Program-made: the position numbers and the translations under genes
Part shown: one piece after another, positions 31,441-39,931 of the stretch
Layout of the letters: the number at the start of each line of letters is the position of its first letter
How positions within the stretch are numbered: position 1 is the first letter of the stretch
Notes under the pieces: generated by a model
The model's database searches: none
What the model was told of the DNA's origin: nothing
The model's input: the letters and a program-made list of their open reading frames with translations, nothing else
Origin: JAIBJN01 sp963699495
GTDB taxonomy: Bacteria; Actinomycetota; Thermoleophilia; Gaiellales; Gaiellaceae
Length of the DNA: 64,000 bases
Assembly (NCBI GenBank): GCA_963699495.1
Contig: CAVOUB010000005.1
Coordinates: 930,001 to 994,000, forward strand
Reading direction: 5' to 3'

Positions 31441-32572
31441 TCAAGCGGCAGGCGTCCCCGCTTCCGTCAATTTGCCCCGCAAGTCAGCCACTTCTGCGGC
31501 CACGCGCTCCATCAGCGGCACCGGCCCGGTCGTGATCCGGACGAAGCCGGCGAGGCCGAACTCGCTGCCCGCGCGCACGAGAAAGCCGCGGCGGGCCAGG
31601 CCTTCGGTGAGGGCGACGTCGTCCACGCCCACGTCGACGAGCAGGAAGTTCGCCTGCGACGGGTAGGGCTGAGCGCCGGCCTCGCGGAGCCTCTCGGCGA
31701 GCCGCTCGCGGCCCGCCTCGTTGGCGAGCCTGCGCGTATCGACGAGGTGCGGGTGGAGCAGGCTGGCGCGCCCGGCGGCCAGCGCGGCCCGGTTGACGTT
31801 GAAGGGCTCCAGGACGACGTCGATCAGGCTGGCGAGCGGCCCGTCCACGACCGCGTAGCCGAGGCGGAGGCCGGCGAGCCCGAAGATCTTGGAGAACGTG
31901 CGCATGACGACCACGGGGAGGCCGGCCTCGACGTCCCGGAGCCGGTCGAGCCGCACCTCGGGGTCGACGTACTCGACGTAGGCCTCGTCGACGACGATCG
32001 CGCAGCGGTCGGGGACGCCCTCGAGGAGCCGCTCCCACTCCTCGCGCGTCACGAGGGAGCCCGTCGGGTTGTTCGGGTCGCAGAGCCAGACCAGGCGCGC
32101 GTCGTGTCTCGCGCGCCGCCGCGGCGAGGGCGTCGACGTCGTGGCGGAGGTCGCGGCTGGGCACCTCGACGACGCGCGCGCCGGCGGCGGCGCTGGTAGT
32201 GGCGTACAGCCCGTAGGTCGGCGTCGTCTGGACGACCACGTCGCCCGGCTGGAGGAAGGCGTGGACGACCGTGGCGATGAGCGCCTGGATCCCATGGCTC
32301 GGAACAATCCGGTCGGATCTCGTCCCGATCCACCCGGCCACGCTCTCACGCAGGCCCGAGTACGCCTCCGCCGGGTAGATCCAGGCGCGCTCGAGCTCGG
32401 CGGCGACGGCCTCCTCGACTCCGGGGAACGGGCCTTCGAGGCCTTCGTTCCAGTTCAGCTTGATGATCTCGTCGAGGCCGTACGCCTCCTTCAGCTCCTC
32501 CAGGCTCGCACCCGGCCGGTACGGCTCGAGGCCGATCAGCGACGGCCGAACGATCCTGCTCCAGTCGGTCAT
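31441..32572 (-). CDS. HisC-like class I/II aminotransferase, one frameshift
   Basis: About 376 aa after correction. N-terminal half: GLEPYRPGASLEELKEAYGLDEIIKLNWNE, YPAEAYSGLRESVAGWIGT, VVQTTPTYGLYA. C-terminal half in another frame: LVWLCDPNNPTGSLVTREEW, VDEAYVEYVD, Schiff-base Lys in MRTFSKIFGLAGLRLGYAV, and the final SQANFLLVDV. The join breaks near 32105-32120, in a GC-rich run, by one extra base. It resembles histidinol-phosphate aminotransferase, but with no other his genes nearby an aromatic or other amino acid role is equally possible. Start ATG 32572 overlaps the ThDP enzyme stop (ATGA), so the two are coupled. Confidence 0.85.
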
Positions 32573-34182
32573 CGCCACATCTCCAGGAAGGTCGGGACAT
32601 GGACGACGGCAGGGCCGTCCTCGGCGAAGGCCGCTTCCAGGGCCTCGCCCAGCTCCTCCGGCTGCACCGAGACGACCGGGACGCCGAAGGCCTCGACGAG
32701 CGCGCGAAAGTCGGGCTCGAGGAGGTCGACGCTGGTGGTCTCCCCGAACTGGTCGCGCTGGTACTCGCGCAGGATCCCGTAGCCGCCGTCGTCGACGAGG
32801 AGGAGCTTGGCGCCGAGCTCATGCTGGCGCGCGGCGGCCAGCTCGGCGATCCCGTAGTTGAAGCCCCCGTCGCCGACGATCGCGAGCGCCTGCCGGCCCG
32901 GAGCAGCGACGGAGGCGCCGAGCGCTGCCGGCCAGGCGTAGCCGAGCGTTCCCGAGCCGAGTGGGTAGAGGAAGGTACGCGGCTCGTAGGCCGGGAAGTG
33001 CGCCGCGGCCCAGTAGGCCAGGATGGTCATGTCCCACGTGGTCACGGCGTCGCGCGGGAGCGCCTCGCGCAGCGTTGCGAGGAGCCCGCGCTCGGTGTCG
33101 CGGCCCTGGCCGCGCAGCGCCTCCGAGATGCGCTGCCTGAGGGCCTCCACCCGTGAGGGCCCGTCCTCGCGCGGCGGGCCCGGCAGCCGCTCGGCGAGGG
33201 CGGCGAGCACCGCCCCGGCGTCCCCGACGAGGCCGAGCGCCTCGTAGGTCGCCCCGATCCGGCGCGGGTCGGCGTCGACGTGGATCAGCCGGCCGGAGAG
33301 CCGCAGCGCGTACTGCCCGGTCGTCTCCGCGCCGAGCTCGGTGCCGACGGCGAGGAGGACGTCGGCGCTCCCGACGAGCTCCCGGAAGGCCGCCTCGTCG
33401 GTGGCCGTCCCGACGGCGAGCGGGTCGTCCTCGGGAAACGCGCCCTTGCCCATGTAGGTCGTCGCGACGGGCGCGCCGAGCCGCTCCGCGACCGTGCGCA
33501 GCTCCTCCCAGGCGCCGGAGCGGAGCACGCCGCCCCCCGCCCAGACGACCGGGGCCACGGCGCCGGCGAGCAGGCGTGCCGCCTCGTCGAGCAGGTCCTC
33601 GGGGGGAAGCGGGAGCACCTCCGGCGCGCTGTCGAGCTCTCCGACCGGGGCGTCGGTCTCTCCTGCCAGCACGTCGACGGGGATCTCGACGAAGACCGGC
33701 CCGCTCGGCGCCGTCAGCGCCCGCCGCCAGCCCTCCGCGAGCAGCAGCGGGATCTCCTCGGCGCTCTCCGCGCGGGCGGCCCACTTGACCACCGGCTCGA
33801 ACGAGGCCTTCTGGTCGGCCAGCTCGTGCAGGAACCCGCGGCCGGCGCCGATCAGGTCGCGCGGTATCTGGCTGGCGATCGCCACGACCGGGACGTGCGC
33901 GCTCGCCGCCTCCATCAGCGCGGCCAGCGAGATGAGCGCGCCCGGGCCGGTGGAGAGAAGGAGCGGCGCGGGCCGCCCGCTCGTCCGCGCGTAGCCGTCC
34001 GCCGCGAAGCCTGCCGACAGCTCGGTGCGCAGCCCGATCGCCTTGATCGAGCTCGTGCGCAGGCCGTCCCAGATGGCGAGCGCGTGGATGCCCGGGACGC
34101 CGAAAGCGACCTCGGCGCCGAGCGTCTCGAGGCTTTCCGCAACCAGGCGGCCGCCGGTACGCGCTTTGACCGTCTGGGCCAT
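32569..34182 (-). CDS. Thiamine-diphosphate-dependent decarboxylase/synthase (acetolactate synthase-like)
   Basis: 537 aa, three-domain ThDP enzyme. The pyrimidine domain has the catalytic Glu in GLRTELSAGFAADGYAR, the central domain has VVWAGGGVLRSGAWEELRTVAERLG, and the ThDP-binding domain has IVGDGGFNYGIAELAAARQHE followed by LLLVDDGGYGILREYQRDQFG (GDG-x(n)-D replacing the usual Asn-Asn ending). It resembles acetolactate synthase, sulfopyruvate decarboxylase and benzoylformate decarboxylase relatives; no regulatory subunit is nearby, so a catabolic role is likely. Start ATG 34182 has a TAGGAT box 7 nt upstream. Only 22 bp separate it from the divergent gene. Confidence 0.88.
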   Translation of the reverse strand: MAQTVKARTGGRLVAESLETLGAEVAFGVPGIHALAIWDGLRTSSIKAIGLRTELSAGFAADGYARTSGRPAPLLLSTGPGALISLAALMEAASAHVPVVAIASQIPRDLIGAGRGFLHELADQKASFEPVVKWAARAESAEEIPLLLAEGWRRALTAPSGPVFVEIPVDVLAGETDAPVGELDSAPEVLPLPPEDLLDEAARLLAGAVAPVVWAGGGVLRSGAWEELRTVAERLGAPVATTYMGKGAFPEDDPLAVGTATDEAAFRELVGSADVLLAVGTELGAETTGQYALRLSGRLIHVDADPRRIGATYEALGLVGDAGAVLAALAERLPGPPREDGPSRVEALRQRISEALRGQGRDTERGLLATLREALPRDAVTTWDMTILAYWAAAHFPAYEPRTFLYPLGSGTLGYAWPAALGASVAAPGRQALAIVGDGGFNYGIAELAAARQHELGAKLLLVDDGGYGILREYQRDQFGETTSVDLLEPDFRALVEAFGVPVVSVQPEELGEALEAAFAEDGPAVVHVPTFLEMWR

Positions 34183-34189
34183 AGCAGCG

Positions 34190-34195
34190 ATCCTA
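34190..34195 (-). promoter_or_regulatory. Putative leaderless -10 box for the ThDP enzyme gene
   Basis: TAGGAT on the minus strand, 7 nt before ATG 34182, inside a 22-bp divergent gap. The plus-strand reading of the same bases gives TATCCA, 6 nt before ATG 34205, a one-mismatch TANNNT. Confidence 0.45.
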
Positions 34196-34204
34196 TCCAG
34201 GCCC

Positions 34205-36303
34205 ATGCCGCGCGATCCCCGCCACGACATCCTCTTCGAGCCGGTCCGGATCGGCCCGAAGACGCTCAGGAACCGCTTCTACCAGGTGCCGCACTGCACC
34301 GGCTTCGGGAGCGAGAAGCCGAGGTCGCAGGCGCGCTTCCGCGGCGATGAAGGCCGAAGGAGGCTGGGCTGCGGTCTGCACCGAGGACGCGCTCGTCAGC
34401 CCCGACTCCGACTACTGGCCCGTCGTCTCCCAGCGCGTGTGGGACGACGACGACGCGCGCAACCTCGCGCTGATGGCGGAGGAGGCACACCAGCACGGCT
34501 CGCTCGCCGGGCGTCGAGCTGACGCACGGGGGCGCTCACGGAACCACCCGCGAGTCGCGCTGGCCGGCGATCGCCCCGTCGCAGCTCGCGAGCGACTACT
34601 ACTCCGCCGTCGTGCCGAAGGCGATGGAGCATGACGACATCCGCCGCGTTCGCGCGGACTGGGTCCGGGCCGCGAGGCTCGTGCGCGACGCCGGCTTCGA
34701 CATCGTCTACGTCTACGGCGGGCACTCGTACCTGCCGCTGCAGTTCCTCTCGCCCTTCTACAACAAGCGCACGGACTCGTACGGCGGCTCGCTCGAGAAC
34801 CGCGCGCGCTTCTGGCTGGAGACGCTCGAGGCCGTGCGCGAGGCGGTGGGGGACGACTGCGCGATCGCGGTTCGTTTCTGCGTGGAGGCGCTCGGGCCGG
34901 CCGGCGTCGAGCTGGAGGAAGGGCTCGGCTTCGTCCGCCTCGCCGACCACCTCGTCGATCTCTGGGACGTGAACGTCGGGTCGATCAGCCGAGTGGTCGA
35001 AGGACTCCGGCCCGTCGCGCTTCTTCCCCGAGGGCTACCAGCTCGAGTGGACCGGCCGCGTGCGCGAGGCAACGGCGAAGCCGATCGTCGGCGTCGGGCG
35101 GCTGACGAACCCCGACCGGATGGCCGAGATCATCCGCTCGCGGCGCGTGGGACCTGATCGGCGCCGCGCGGCCGTCGATCGCCGACCCGTTCCTCCCGAA
35201 GAAGGTCGAGGAGGGCCGCTACGGCGAGGTGCGGGAGTGCATCGGCTGCAACGTCTGCGTGCTGAAGGCCGAGGAGGGAAACCACATCGGCTGCACCCAG
35301 AACGCCACCGCGGGCGAGGAGTACCGGCGCGGCTGGCACCCGGAGCGTTTCGAGCCTGCCGAGAACCGCGACCGCGACGTCCTCGTCGTCGGCGCCGGGC
35401 CGGCGGGGATGGAGTGCGCGATCGTCCTCGGCAAGCGCGGCTTCCGTCGCGTGCACCTCGTCGAGGCGGAGGCGGAGATCGGCGGGGTCACGCGCTGGAT
35501 CCCACGGCTTCCCGGGCTCGGCGAATGGGGCCGCGTCCTCAACTGGCGCACGCGTCCAGCTGGACAAGCTGCGGAACGTCGAGGTGCGGACGGGCGTGCG
35601 GCTCTCGGCGCAGGACGTGCGCGAGTACGGGGCCGAGCTCGTCGTCGTCGCCACCGGGGCTCGCTGGGCCGGGAACGGGGTCAACTTCCTCACGCACGAG
35701 CCGATCGAGGGCGCCGACGCCTCGCTTCCGCACGTGCTCACGCCCGAGCAGATCATGGTCGAGGGCAAGACGCCGCCCGGGGAGCGCGTGCTCGTCTTCG
35801 ACGCCGACGGCTACTTCATGGCCGCCGGGCTCGCCGAGAAGCTCGCCGGCGACGGGCTCGCGGTCGAGATCGTCACTCCGCACGAGCGGATCGCCCCGGT
35901 CTGCGACGAGACGCTCGAGGGCCCGCTGCTGCGGGAGCACCTCCACAAGCTCGGCATCCGCTGGCGCGCGGGTGCCATGGTGACCGGGATCGAGCCGGGT
36001 CGTGTGAGGGCGAGCACGAGTTCGGCGAGCCGTTCGAGCTGGAGGCAGACGCCGTCGTCCTCGTCACGCAGCGGCTCTCGAACGAGGAGCTCTACCTCGA
36101 GCTGAAGGCCGACGCCGATGCGCTGCGCCGAGGAGGGGATCGAGGCGCTCTATCGGATCGGGGACTGCGTGGCGCCGCGGATCATCGCGGAGGCGATCTT
36201 CGACGGGCACCGGCTCGCGCGCGAGATCGACTCCGAGAACCCGGCGATCCCGCTTCCGTACAGGCGCGAACGGCTGGTCCTCGAGTCGGTGATCAGCTCG
36301 TAG
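34205..36303 (+). CDS. Trimethylamine dehydrogenase-like protein (paralog 2), seven frameshifts
   Basis: Piecing frames together gives about 697 aa colinear with trimethylamine dehydrogenase: MPRDPRHDILFEP, NRFYQVPHCTGFG with the flavinylation Cys, VYVYGGHSYLPLQF, EWSKDSGPSRFF, CIGCNVCVLKAEEGNHIGC, VLVVGAGPAGMECAI and the end RIGDCVAPRIIAEAIFDGHRLAREID. Breaks lie near 34346, 34512, 34990, 35141, 35551, 36005 and 36122. Six are one-base insertions and one (36005) a one-base loss. Motifs are undamaged in every segment, which suggests sequence error over an old pseudogene, but as given it cannot make a full protein. The Tyr60 and Trp355 equivalents are Asp and Ala, so its substrate should differ from trimethylamine. 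The stop overlaps the GTG of the next gene. Confidence 0.85.
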
Positions 36304-38294
36304 TGGCGAAGGTCCGGACCGACTTCCCCCGGCGGGTCCGGGAGATCGAGCACACCTGGCTGCACCTCTCGGACGGGACGCGCCTGGCGGCACGCATCTG
36401 GCTTCCGGAAGACGCCGAGGACGACCCGGTGCCGGCGATCGTCGAGTACCTCCCGTACCGGAAGGTGGACGGCACGGCCGTCCGGGACTCGCAGCGCCAG
36501 CCGTATGTCGCGGGCTTCGGCTACGCGGCCGTCCGGATCGACATGCGCGGCACGGGCGAGAGCGACGGCATCCTTGCCGACGAGTACACCGAGCAGGAGC
36601 AGGCCGACGCTCTGGAGATCCTGGAGTGGATCCGGGCCCAGCCCTGGTGCGACGGGAACCTCGGCGTCTGGGGCATCTCCTGGGGCGGCTTCAACGCGCT
36701 CCAGATCGCAGCGCTCCGCCCGCCGGGGCTCGGGGCGATCATGACCATGTGCTCGACGGACGACCGCTACGCGGACGACGTCCACTACCGCGGCGGCTGC
36801 GTCCTCGCGCTCGACATGGTCCACTGGGCCTCCTCGATGCTGACCTGGAACGCCCGGCCGCCCGACCCGCGGCTCTACGGCGACGGCTGGCGCGAGGCCT
36901 GGCTCGAGCGGCTCGAGACGCTCACCCCGTGGATCGGGCACTGGCTCGGCCACCAGCGGCGGGACGCCTACTGGAAGCACGGCTCGGTCAGCGAGGACTA
37001 CGCGGCGATCCAGTGCCCGGTGTACGCCGTCGGCGGCTTCGTCGACGGGTACACCAATGCCGTCCCGCGCCTGCTTGCCGGGCTCTCCGGGCCGCGGAAG
37101 GGGATCATCGGGCCCTGGGCACACGTCTTTCCCGAGGACGCCCTGCCCGGGCCGTCGATCGGATTCCTCCAGGAGACCGTGCGCTGGTTCGACCACTGGC
37201 TGAAGGGCATCGACACCGGAGTCATGGACGAGCCGATGCTGCGCGTGTGGATGCAGGAGTCGGTCGAGCCGCAGCCGAGCTACGACGTGCGGCCCGGGCG
37301 CTGGGTGGCTGAGGACGCCTGGCCGTCGCCCCGCATCGGGACCCGCGTGTGGGAGCTGCCTGTGGAGGAGCCGCGCGCCATCCTCGGCGTCCAGACCTGC
37401 GGGACCGAGGCGGGCGTCTGGTGCGCCGAGGGCCAGTCCGCCGATCTCGCCGGCGACCAGCGCGCCGACGACGCGCTCTCGCTCACGTTCGACTCGGAGC
37501 CGCTCGCCGAGCCCCTGGAGATCCTCGGCTTCCCGGAGGCCGTGCTGGAGCTCGCCGTCGACCGGCCCGCCGCTCTCGTCGCCGTGCGCCTCTGCGACGT
37601 CTTTCCGGACGGCACGTCGGCGCTCGTGACGCGCGGCGTCCTCAACCTCACGCATCGCGACAGCCACGAGCACGCCACGCCCCTGGAGCCTGGGCGCCGC
37701 TACGAGGTCCGCGTGCCGCTCGACGTGATGGCGTACTCGGTTCCGGCGGGCCATCGGCTGCGCCTCGCCGTCTCGCCGACCTACTGGCCCTGGGCCTGGC
37801 CGTCGCCGGAGCCGGTCACCCTGACGGTCGACGCCGGCCGGCTGGAGCTGCCGGAGCGCGTGCCCCGGGCCGAGGATGCGGAGCTACCCGAGTTCGGCGA
37901 GCCGGAATCCTCGGCGAAGCTCGCGATCGAGGCGGTCGCCGGGTCGCCGCAGGGCCGCTCGATCCGCCGCGAGCTCGCGACCGGCCTCGTCGAGCAGGTC
38001 TTCGACTGGGACCTCGGTGGCTCACAGCGTCTCGTCGACATCGACCTGGAGACCTCCGACACGAGCCACACCGTCTACTCGATCCGCGAGGGCGACCCGC
38101 TCTCCGCCGAGGTGCGCTTCCATGCCGCATCCGGCATGGGCCGCGGCGACTGGAGCATGCGCTCGGAGGTGACGAGCGCGATGACGTCGGACCTGGAGGC
38201 CTTTCACGTGACGACGCTCCTGGAGGTCTACGAGCGCAGCGCGCGGATCTTCGCGCGGACGTGGACGCACCGCTTCCCGCGTGACGGTGTCTAG
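36303..38294 (+). CDS. CocE/NonD-family X-Pro dipeptidyl-peptidase-like hydrolase
   Basis: 663 aa, normal for the family. The alpha/beta-hydrolase part has RIWLPEDAEDDPVPAIVEYLPYRK near the start, DMRGTGESDG, nucleophile Ser in GVWGISWGGFNALQ (~residue 123), PVYAVGGFVDGYTNA and the His in GPWAHVFPED. A C-terminal jelly-roll (PepX_C; VTRGVLNLTHRDSHEHATPL, GHRLRLAVSPTYWPWAWPSPE) follows. These enzymes hydrolyse esters or amides such as cocaine ester or acylated amines; the substrate here is unknown. No signal peptide. GTG 36303 overlaps the stop of the preceding gene. Confidence 0.9.
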   Translation: MAKVRTDFPRRVREIEHTWLHLSDGTRLAARIWLPEDAEDDPVPAIVEYLPYRKVDGTAVRDSQRQPYVAGFGYAAVRIDMRGTGESDGILADEYTEQEQADALEILEWIRAQPWCDGNLGVWGISWGGFNALQIAALRPPGLGAIMTMCSTDDRYADDVHYRGGCVLALDMVHWASSMLTWNARPPDPRLYGDGWREAWLERLETLTPWIGHWLGHQRRDAYWKHGSVSEDYAAIQCPVYAVGGFVDGYTNAVPRLLAGLSGPRKGIIGPWAHVFPEDALPGPSIGFLQETVRWFDHWLKGIDTGVMDEPMLRVWMQESVEPQPSYDVRPGRWVAEDAWPSPRIGTRVWELPVEEPRAILGVQTCGTEAGVWCAEGQSADLAGDQRADDALSLTFDSEPLAEPLEILGFPEAVLELAVDRPAALVAVRLCDVFPDGTSALVTRGVLNLTHRDSHEHATPLEPGRRYEVRVPLDVMAYSVPAGHRLRLAVSPTYWPWAWPSPEPVTLTVDAGRLELPERVPRAEDAELPEFGEPESSAKLAIEAVAGSPQGRSIRRELATGLVEQVFDWDLGGSQRLVDIDLETSDTSHTVYSIREGDPLSAEVRFHAASGMGRGDWSMRSEVTSAMTSDLEAFHVTTLLEVYERSARIFARTWTHRFPRDGV

Positions 38295-38353
38295 GAGGGT
38301 TTGGCGGAATGTCGCTCGCGGCGGCACAGCCGTAATTCGCCAAACCCTCCTAG
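38291..38353. terminator. Long inverted repeat holding both stop codons of a convergent pair
   Basis: CTAGGAGGGTTTGGCG (38291-38306) and CGCCAAACCCTCCTAG (38338-38353) are perfect 16-bp complements around a 31-bp GC-rich loop. The TAG of the CocE-type gene and the TAG of the convergent serine hydrolase sit at mirror positions at the outer ends. Likely a bidirectional terminator. A related single arm occurs at 39902-39915. Confidence 0.75.
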
Positions 38354-39888
38354 GGAAGCCGGTAGTACCGCTCGCCGGTGAAGTCGACCACCAGCGCGCG
38401 GCCGTCGACCAGCGCGTCGAAGCGCATGCGCTCCGGCGACCACTCGTCGCCGACGCGGAAGCTCCCGTCCGGGAGCGGCTCGAGCGTCAGCTCCAGGCCC
38501 CATGGGAAGATCACGATCAGCTCGTCGGCGCGCTGGACTATGCGGAAGTTCGAGTACCAGGGGTTGTAGCCGCGGTAATGCCCTGGGTAGGCCTTCCACT
38601 CCCCGGGAGGAGCAGGAGCCGCGACTGCCGCGACCCCCTCACGCCGGTAGACGTCGCCTCCGTGTACAGCGTCCACCACCCGGTCGTCCTCGCGGCGGAA
38701 GCGGAGGAAGTAGAGGGAAAGGTCAGGGCGCTCGGCAAGGAAGCGATCGCGGCGCCGGGGCTCGAGCGGCTCGCCGTCGAGGAGGAGGTGGTCGCCCTCG
38801 GCGCTGACCGCGAACCGGCCGGCCTCGCCTACGTAGACGCCCGCGTAGTCCGCCGCGTCCTCGACGGACAGCGGATCACGGACACGAGGTGGTACGGCGT
38901 CGCGGTAGAGGTCGAGGATCGCCTCGGCGATTCCTTCCGTGAGGTCCTGCTCGTCGATCGCGTTCACGCCCACGGCGACCCCCAGCCCGGATTCGAGGTC
39001 GCCCAGCATCGTCGTCCCGAACCCCGGCATCGAGCCGCCGTGTCGGATCTCCCGCCCCCGGAGCTCGAGCCCGTAGCCGTACCACCAGCCGTCGTCTGCC
39101 TCGATCGCCGCCGTGGTCATCCGCTCGAACGAGCTCGCAGCGATGAGGTCTCGACCCCCGTTCAGCAGCGCGCGAAGGAAGGTCGCCAGGTCCTCGATCG
39201 TCGCGGCCTGTGAGCCGTCCCCTGTTCCCGTCTCGAGCCAGGTCGCAGGCACCCAGGGATCAGTGCGCCGCGGCGGGCGGTCGTCGTACCGCCGCTCGTA
39301 GCCGACGGCGAGCCGGTGACGCCCTTCGTGCGTGATCGCGGGGTCGGTGGCCTCCAGCCCGAGGGGCTCCAGGATGCGCTCGCGGAGAACCTCTGCATAC
39401 GGCATCCCCGTCAGATCCTCGAGGACGAACCCGAGCGCACGGTAGGCGACGTTCGAGTAGAGGTAGCGGCTCCCCGGGGGGAAGCCGACCTCGGTCTCCC
39501 GCAGCGCCCAGACGTCGTAGCGCGAGTTCGAGCTCAGGTCGGCGCCCACCATCAGCCCGCTCGTGTGCGTCAGCAGGTGGTGGATCGTGATCGGCGCGTG
39601 TTCGGACTGAACCTCGAACCAGGGGAGATACCGCGTCACGGGCGCGTCGAGGTCGATCTCGCCCTGCTCGTGCAGCTGGAGCACCGCGACGGCGGTGAAC
39701 GTCTTCCCGATCGAGCCCAGCTCGAAGTACGTCTCGCGGGTCACCGGGGTTCCGGCGTCGAGGTTGGCCAGCCCGAACGTCTCCGACGCGACGATCCCGT
39801 TCCTGTCGGTCACCGCCAGCGAGAAGCCGGGGAAGCCCTGCACCGCGAGCTGCTCCTCGACGTAGGCTCGAAGGGCTTCGGCGGACAC
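38350..39888 (-). CDS. Beta-lactamase-fold serine hydrolase (class C/PBP-like)
   Basis: 512 aa. All three active-site motifs are present: S-x-x-K in ELGSIGKTFTAVAVLQL, Y-x-N in YLYSNVAYRALGFVLEDL and H-x-G in IRHGGSMPGF. TIHHLLTHTSGL is also characteristic. A C-terminal ~150-residue beta-rich domain (DYAGVYVGEAGRFAV..., GHYRGYNPWYSNFRI) resembles the lipocalin-like extension of esterase/peptidase members. No signal peptide is evident, so a cytosolic esterase or D-aminopeptidase is more likely than a true beta-lactamase. GTG 39888 was taken as start; TAGGAT lies 10 nt upstream. Confidence 0.88.
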   Translation of the reverse strand: MSAEALRAYVEEQLAVQGFPGFSLAVTDRNGIVASETFGLANLDAGTPVTRETYFELGSIGKTFTAVAVLQLHEQGEIDLDAPVTRYLPWFEVQSEHAPITIHHLLTHTSGLMVGADLSSNSRYDVWALRETEVGFPPGSRYLYSNVAYRALGFVLEDLTGMPYAEVLRERILEPLGLEATDPAITHEGRHRLAVGYERRYDDRPPRRTDPWVPATWLETGTGDGSQAATIEDLATFLRALLNGGRDLIAASSFERMTTAAIEADDGWWYGYGLELRGREIRHGGSMPGFGTTMLGDLESGLGVAVGVNAIDEQDLTEGIAEAILDLYRDAVPPRVRDPLSVEDAADYAGVYVGEAGRFAVSAEGDHLLLDGEPLEPRRRDRFLAERPDLSLYFLRFRREDDRVVDAVHGGDVYRREGVAAVAAPAPPGEWKAYPGHYRGYNPWYSNFRIVQRADELIVIFPWGLELTLEPLPDGSFRVGDEWSPERMRFDALVDGRALVVDFTGERYYRLP

Positions 39889-39898
39889 GATGGAGACG

Positions 39899-39925
39899 AT
39901 CCTAGGAGGATTTGGCCGATACTGT
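39899..39925. promoter_or_regulatory. Divergent promoter region with a repeat arm shared with 38291-38353
   Basis: Contains CTAGGAGGATTTGGC (39902-39916), one base different from the arm of the terminator 1.6 kb upstream. On the plus strand TACTGT (39920-39925) is 6 nt before GTG 39932. On the minus strand TAGGAT (39904-39899) is 10 nt before GTG 39888. The total divergent gap is 43 bp. Confidence 0.5.
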
Positions 39926-39931
39926 GGGCGC

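Noticed and set aside
38307..38337. Loop between the long inverted-repeat arms as a small RNA gene
   Set aside because: 31 bp without its own promoter; position between two stop codons fits a terminator.
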